A program made the position numbers and the translations under genes. DNA of 9,531 nt from CAZKTF01 sp964555565 (GTDB lineage Bacteria > Planctomycetota > JAJSAM01 > JAKLKS01), in assembly GCA_964555565.1 (NCBI GenBank), contig CAZKTF010000140.1:1-9531 (forward strand). Reading direction: 5' to 3'. Below, in pieces: positions 7,203 to 9,531 of the stretch. The notes beneath the pieces were generated by a model. It made no database searches. It was not told the DNA's origin and worked only from the letters and a program-made list of their open reading frames with translations. The stretch's first letter is position 1. Every line of letters starts with the position of its first letter.

Positions 7203-7285
7203 GGGTAAGGGTATGGGGAGGGGGATGGGCAACAGTACGTGCGCGGGAGTGCCTTCTGCCCCTACCCCTACCCGTACCCCTACCC
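7203..7285. repeat. Inverted repeat of G-runs, potential G-quadruplex on both strands
   Basis: The 28 bases at 7203-7230 (GGGTAAGGGTATGGGG then AGGGGGATGGGC) match the reverse complement of 7258-7285 at 23 of 28 positions, with a 27-base spacer. The right arm reads as repeats of CCCCTA/CCCGTA, so its minus strand carries five G-runs separated by TA or TAC. Each arm alone meets the usual G-quadruplex pattern (four or more runs of at least three G with short loops), on the plus strand for the left arm and the minus strand for the right arm; together they could instead form a long hairpin. The tract lies 62 bases upstream of the mnmA start. Confidence 0.75.
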
Positions 7286-7298
7286 GGCTCCCGCCGCT

Positions 7299-7313
7299 CC
7301 CCTGGACCAGGGG
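7299..7313. repeat. Short palindrome in the mnmA leader
   Basis: CCCCTGG (7299-7305) and CCAGGGG (7307-7313) are exact reverse complements around a single A. Weaker outer pairing is possible between GCTC (7296-7299) and GAGC (7317-7320) with a bulge. It ends 33 bases before the mnmA ATG and could be a leader hairpin or an operator. No known regulator site is recognised. Confidence 0.4.
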
Positions 7314-7337
7314 GGCGAGCGCGGCAGGCCCTTCTCT

Positions 7338-7342
7338 AGGAG
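7338..7342 (+). promoter_or_regulatory. Ribosome binding site that sets the mnmA start
   Basis: AGGAG four bases before ATG 7347. It decides in favour of this ATG over the in-frame upstream GTG near 7239, and the resulting N-terminus (MRVLVAMSGGVDSS) is exactly that of the family. Confidence 0.75.
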
Positions 7343-7346
7343 CGGC

Positions 7347-8430
7347 ATGCGCGTCCTGGTCGCCATGAGCGGGGGGGTCGATAGCAGCGTCGCCGCGGCG
7401 CTGCTCCGCCGCGAGGGGCACGAGGTGGTGGGGCTGTTCCTCCGGGGCGCCGGGGGGGCCGCCGGGGGGGAGGCGGCCCCCCCGCAGCGGGGCGGCCGGT
7501 CCCACGGCTGCTGCTCCGCCGAGGACGCGGAGGACGCCCGGCGGGTGGCGGACCTCCTCGGGGTCCCCTTCTACGCCGCCGACTTCGCCGACGGCTTCGA
7601 GGGGCTCGTGGAGGACTTCGTGGCGGAGTACCTCCGCGGGCGGACCCCGAACCCCTGCGTGCTGTGCAACCGGGACCTCAAGTTCGGGCGGGCACTGGCC
7701 TGGGCGGGGGCCGCGGNNNNNNNNNNACGCGAGGTCGGGGGCGCGGGAGGGCCGGGCGGGGCTCCGGGCCGGGGCGGACGCGGACAAGGACCAGTCCTAC
7801 GTCCTGTTCCCGCTCGCCCAGGAGGCGCTCCGGCGCGCCGTGTTCCCCCTCGGGGAGATGCGCAAGGAGGAGGTCCGGGCCGTGGCGCGGGACCTCGGCC
7901 TCCCGACGGCGGAGAAGCCGGAGAGCCAGGAGCTCTGCTTCGTCCAGGGGGACTGGCGGGACCTCCTCCGCGCGCGGGCCGGGGCGTCCCTCGCCCCCGG
8001 GACCTTCGTGGACCGCAAGGGGAACGAGATGGGGCGCCACGGGGGGGCGGCGCTCTTCACGGTGGGGCAGCGGCGCGGGCTTGGCTTAGCCGCGGGGAGG
8101 CCGCTCTACGTGACCGCCATCGACGCGGCCTCGGGGCGGGTGACGCTGGGGGACCCCGCCGACCTGGACGCCCGCACCGTCCTGGTGGGCGGGTGGAACC
8201 CCGTGAGCGCCGGGGCCCCGCTCCCGGGGGACCCGCCGCTTCGGGGTCGCGCGAAGGTCCGGCGGAACCACCCGGCCGCCCCGTGCGCGGCGGAGGGGCT
8301 CGGGGGCGGACGGGTCCGCCTGCGCTTCGACCCGCCGGTGCGGGCCGCGGCGCCGGGCCAGTCCGCCGTCCTCTACGACGAGGGGGGCTGGGTCCTCGGC
8401 GGGGGCTGGATCGAGGGGACGGCCCCGTGA
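7347..8430 (+). CDS. mnmA: tRNA-specific 2-thiouridylase MnmA (interrupted by assembly gap)
   Basis: MnmA makes 2-thiouridine at the wobble position 34 of Lys, Glu and Gln tRNAs in an ATP-dependent reaction. Before the gap: the PP-loop SGGVDSS at 8-14, a Gly/Ala-rich segment (about 34-52), GCCSAEDAEDARRVA, and RTPNPCVLCN at 99-108, where Cys107 is the expected catalytic nucleophile. After the gap: DKDQSY (near base 7785), ESQELCF (near 7921, the second catalytic Cys), the GQRRGLGLA segment, and the C-terminal beta-barrel. The two halves are in different frames only because of the 10-N placeholder (7717-7726): upstream frame 7347+3n, downstream frame 7729+3n. Compared with E. coli MnmA about 11 residues are missing, including the conserved ATGHY, so the true gap is probably near 33 bases and a multiple of three. 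I read the gene as intact, about 367 residues. It ends four bases before the end of the convergent HU gene. Confidence 0.93.
7451..7484. repeat. 13-bp perfect hairpin with G7/G7/C7 tracts inside mnmA
   Basis: The arms 7451-7463 (C, seven G, CCGCC) and 7472-7484 (GGCGG, seven C, G) are exact reverse complements around the loop GGGGGGGA. Three homopolymers of seven lie within 32 bases. The segment codes for the Gly/Ala-rich stretch at about residues 35-46, a position where MnmA proteins vary in length. The reading frame is consistent on both sides, so no slippage error is evident here. Confidence 0.7.
7717..7726. other. Assembly gap (10 N) inside mnmA
   Basis: Ten N replace the part of mnmA that codes for the conserved ATGHY segment. 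Frame and family length indicate a real gap of about 33 bases, so this is a sequencing hole, not a mutation. Confidence 0.9.
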
Positions 8431-8434
8431 CCGC

Positions 8435-8707
8435 CTACAGGACGGCCCGGAGCTCCGGGGCGGGCCGGAAGGAGACGCTGCGCGAGGCCGGGATCCGCAC
8501 GGGGGACTGGTTCCGCGGGTCGCGCCCGGCGCGGGCGCGGCGGCGCTTGACCAGGAAGGTTCCGAAGCCGCGGATCTTGACGCTCCCGTCCCGCTTGAGC
8601 CCCCTCTGGACCGCGCGCAGCACCGCGGCCACGGCGCGGTCCGCCGCCAGCGCGCTCGACCCTTCCAGCAGCCTCGCCACGACCTCGACCAGCTCGGCGC
8701 GGTTCAT
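8435..8707 (-). CDS. HU/IHF family DNA-binding protein
   Basis: A 90-residue histone-like protein, the standard family length, that binds and bends DNA as a dimer in the nucleoid. Visible are the N-terminal helices (MNRAELVEVVARLL... to about residue 39), the signature GFGTF at 47-51, the basic strand VKRRRARAGRDPRN (53-66) that leads into the DNA-binding beta arm with Pro64, and the return strand VRIPASRSVSFRP. It is unusually arginine-rich, in line with the base composition. I cannot say whether it is HU-like or IHF-like. The ATG has an excellent Shine-Dalgarno sequence, GGGGAGG on the minus strand at 8712-8718, with a four-base spacer. It is convergent with mnmA (4 bases between) and divergent from the vWA gene (15 bases between start codons). 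Confidence 0.93.
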   Translation of the reverse strand: MNRAELVEVVARLLEGSSALAADRAVAAVLRAVQRGLKRDGSVKIRGFGTFLVKRRRARAGRDPRNQSPVRIPASRSVSFRPAPELRAVL

Positions 8708-8722
8708 GGGACCTCCCCGGGG

Positions 8723-9531
8723 ATGACACGGCTCCCCCGGATCCTACGCGCCGGGGCGGCGCTCCTCCTCGCCGGGGCGGCCGGCGCGGCCTTCCTGGCG
8801 CGTTCGGGGGCGCCGCTCGTGCGCGTGCTCTGCGTGGACCGCTCCCGGAGCGTCGGGGCGGGCGGCCCGGGCGAGGAGGCGGCCCGCGACCTGGCGGAAC
8901 GGGACCTGGGGTCCCGCGACCGGATCGCCCTCCTGTACTTCGGGGCGTCGCCGGCCGCGGTCGAACCGCCGTGGGATTGGAGGGGGACGAAGTACGTCGT
9001 TCCCCCGGTGGACGCCGGGGAGACGGACATCGGCGCGGCGATCCGCGCCGCGCTCGCGCTCGTGCCGGAGGGCGCCCGCGGCGAGATCCTCGTGGCGACG
9101 GACGGTCGCGCCACGCGCGGGGACACGGCGGCCGCTCTCGCCGAGGCGCGCCGGCGCGGGGTTGCGGTCCGTGCGTTCCCCCTCGGCGCCTCGGGGGTCC
9201 CGCCCCGCGTCGCGGCGATGGAAGCCCCGGGGCAGGCGCGCGGCGGGGACCGTCTCCCCATCACCGTGGTGATCGCCGGGAGCGCGGGGGGCGAGGGGCG
9301 CGTGGTCCTGGAGGACCTGGCGGCCGGGGCGCGGGAGGAGCGGGAGTTCCGGATCCCCGAGGGGGGCCGGGCCCGCGTCTCCTTCGCCCGCCCGGCGGGG
9401 CCCCCCGGGGTCGCCCGCTTCCGCGCCGCCGTGGGGGCGGAAGGGACGGCGGGGCCGGTCGTTGCGGAGGCGGCGGTCCTCGTGGAGGGCGCGGCCGCCG
9501 TGCTCCGGCTCGGGCGCGTCCCGGCGGGGCC
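8723..9531 (+). CDS. vWA-domain membrane or exported protein, 5' part (runs off window)
   Basis: 269 codons are visible and the frame is open to the window end. The product begins MTRLPRILRAGAALLLAGAAG, a hydrophobic segment (about 10-26) after basic residues, read as a signal anchor or signal peptide. A von Willebrand factor A domain follows at about 32-160 with a complete metal-ion-dependent adhesion site: D39-R-S41-R-S43, T101 in ETDIG, and D127 in ATDGR. It ends with the GVAVRAFPLG strand; from about 165 a beta-rich region (APGQARGGDRLPITVVI) resembles the Ig-like domains that follow vWA in large envelope proteins. Similar proteins (BatA-like or glutamine-amidotransferase-like vWA proteins) exist in planctomycetes and related groups, but the function here is unknown. 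The start has no clear Shine-Dalgarno sequence and lies 15 bases from the divergent HU start, so the true start may differ. Confidence 0.75.
   Translation, partial: MTRLPRILRAGAALLLAGAAGAAFLARSGAPLVRVLCVDRSRSVGAGGPGEEAARDLAERDLGSRDRIALLYFGASPAAVEPPWDWRGTKYVVPPVDAGETDIGAAIRAALALVPEGARGEILVATDGRATRGDTAAALAEARRRGVAVRAFPLGASGVPPRVAAMEAPGQARGGDRLPITVVIAGSAGGEGRVVLEDLAAGAREEREFRIPEGGRARVSFARPAGPPGVARFRAAVGAEGTAGPVVAEAAVLVEGAAAVLRLGRVPAG

Larger units (their letters stand above)
7036..7346. other. Divergent intergenic region, yajC-like / mnmA
   Basis: These 311 bases separate the leftward Sec unit from rightward mnmA, so promoters for both should be here, but no convincing -35/-10 pair is visible. 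The region holds three inverted repeats, listed separately: a hairpin at 7068-7099, a long G-run/C-run inverted repeat at 7203-7285, and a short palindrome at 7299-7313. The frame of mnmA stays open upstream to about 7239 and would read a Pro-Tyr repeat through the C-rich tract, but this is unlikely to be translated because a good Shine-Dalgarno sequence precedes the ATG at 7347. Confidence 0.7.

Noticed and set aside
7239..7346. N-terminal extension of MnmA with a Pro-Tyr repeat
   Set aside because: The extension is translated C-rich repeat; the ATG at 7347 has AGGAG four bases upstream and gives the family's normal N-terminus.
7840..8430. Separate 196-residue gene starting at GTG 7840
   Set aside because: The same frame codes for further MnmA sequence (DKDQSY) upstream to the gap; this is the C-terminal half of mnmA.
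8706..8725. Upstream ATG at 8706 as start of the vWA gene
   Set aside because: It is out of frame and meets TGA after six codons.
8704..9264. Minus-strand open frame opposite the vWA gene
   Set aside because: Ser/Ala/Arg-rich product with no motifs; the plus frame carries a full vWA metal site.
1..9531. CRISPR arrays, insertion sequences, integrases, toxin-antitoxin or defence genes
   Set aside because: None seen: no spaced direct repeats, no transposase or recombinase motifs, and every well-supported gene belongs to a housekeeping or envelope family.

Overview
The window is a very GC-rich bacterial chromosome segment (by eye well over 70% G+C, with strongly G/C-biased third codon positions). 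It carries two 10-base runs of N (6887-6896 and 7717-7726), so it is a scaffold of at least three contigs, probably from a metagenome or draft genome. Every gene I recognise is bacterial housekeeping or cell-envelope. A fused SecD-SecF protein, a SIMPL-domain protein and a membrane-anchored LysM protein suggest a diderm bacterium. Fused SecDF with enlarged domains and envelope von Willebrand A proteins would fit a planctomycete-like or other uncultured high-GC lineage, but this placement is tentative.

Layout, left to right. Plus strand: the 3' end of nadB (L-aspartate oxidase, NAD biosynthesis), overlapping by 4 bases with hflX (ribosome-associated GTPase). Minus strand, so transcribed from right to left: the start of a second YajC-like gene (cut by the first gap), yajC, secDF, a LysM protein and a SIMPL (DUF541) protein. 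Together they look like a Sec accessory and envelope transcription unit. Plus strand: mnmA (tRNA 2-thiouridylase), interrupted by the second gap. Minus strand: a small HU/IHF-family DNA-binding protein. Plus strand: the first 269 codons of a vWA-domain protein with an N-terminal membrane segment, running off the window end.

How the genes work together: YajC and SecDF associate with the SecYEG channel and help drive protein export; the LysM and SIMPL proteins downstream are predicted to be exported or anchored in the envelope. nadB/hflX, mnmA and the HU gene are separate housekeeping functions. The plus- and minus-strand units meet tail to tail with very little space (14 bp and 4 bp), and the HU and vWA genes start back to back only 15 bp apart.

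I see no obvious new defence system, mobile element, CRISPR array or RNA gene. The most unusual signals are structural: a 28-nt imperfect inverted repeat of G-runs between yajC and mnmA that could form a G-quadruplex on either strand; strong palindromes inside the coding sequences of the LysM gene and mnmA, both in variable linker regions; a tandem yajC pair broken at a shared 19-bp repeat; and a SecDF protein with an enlarged SecF exported domain and an apparent extra hydrophobic hairpin at its C-terminus.
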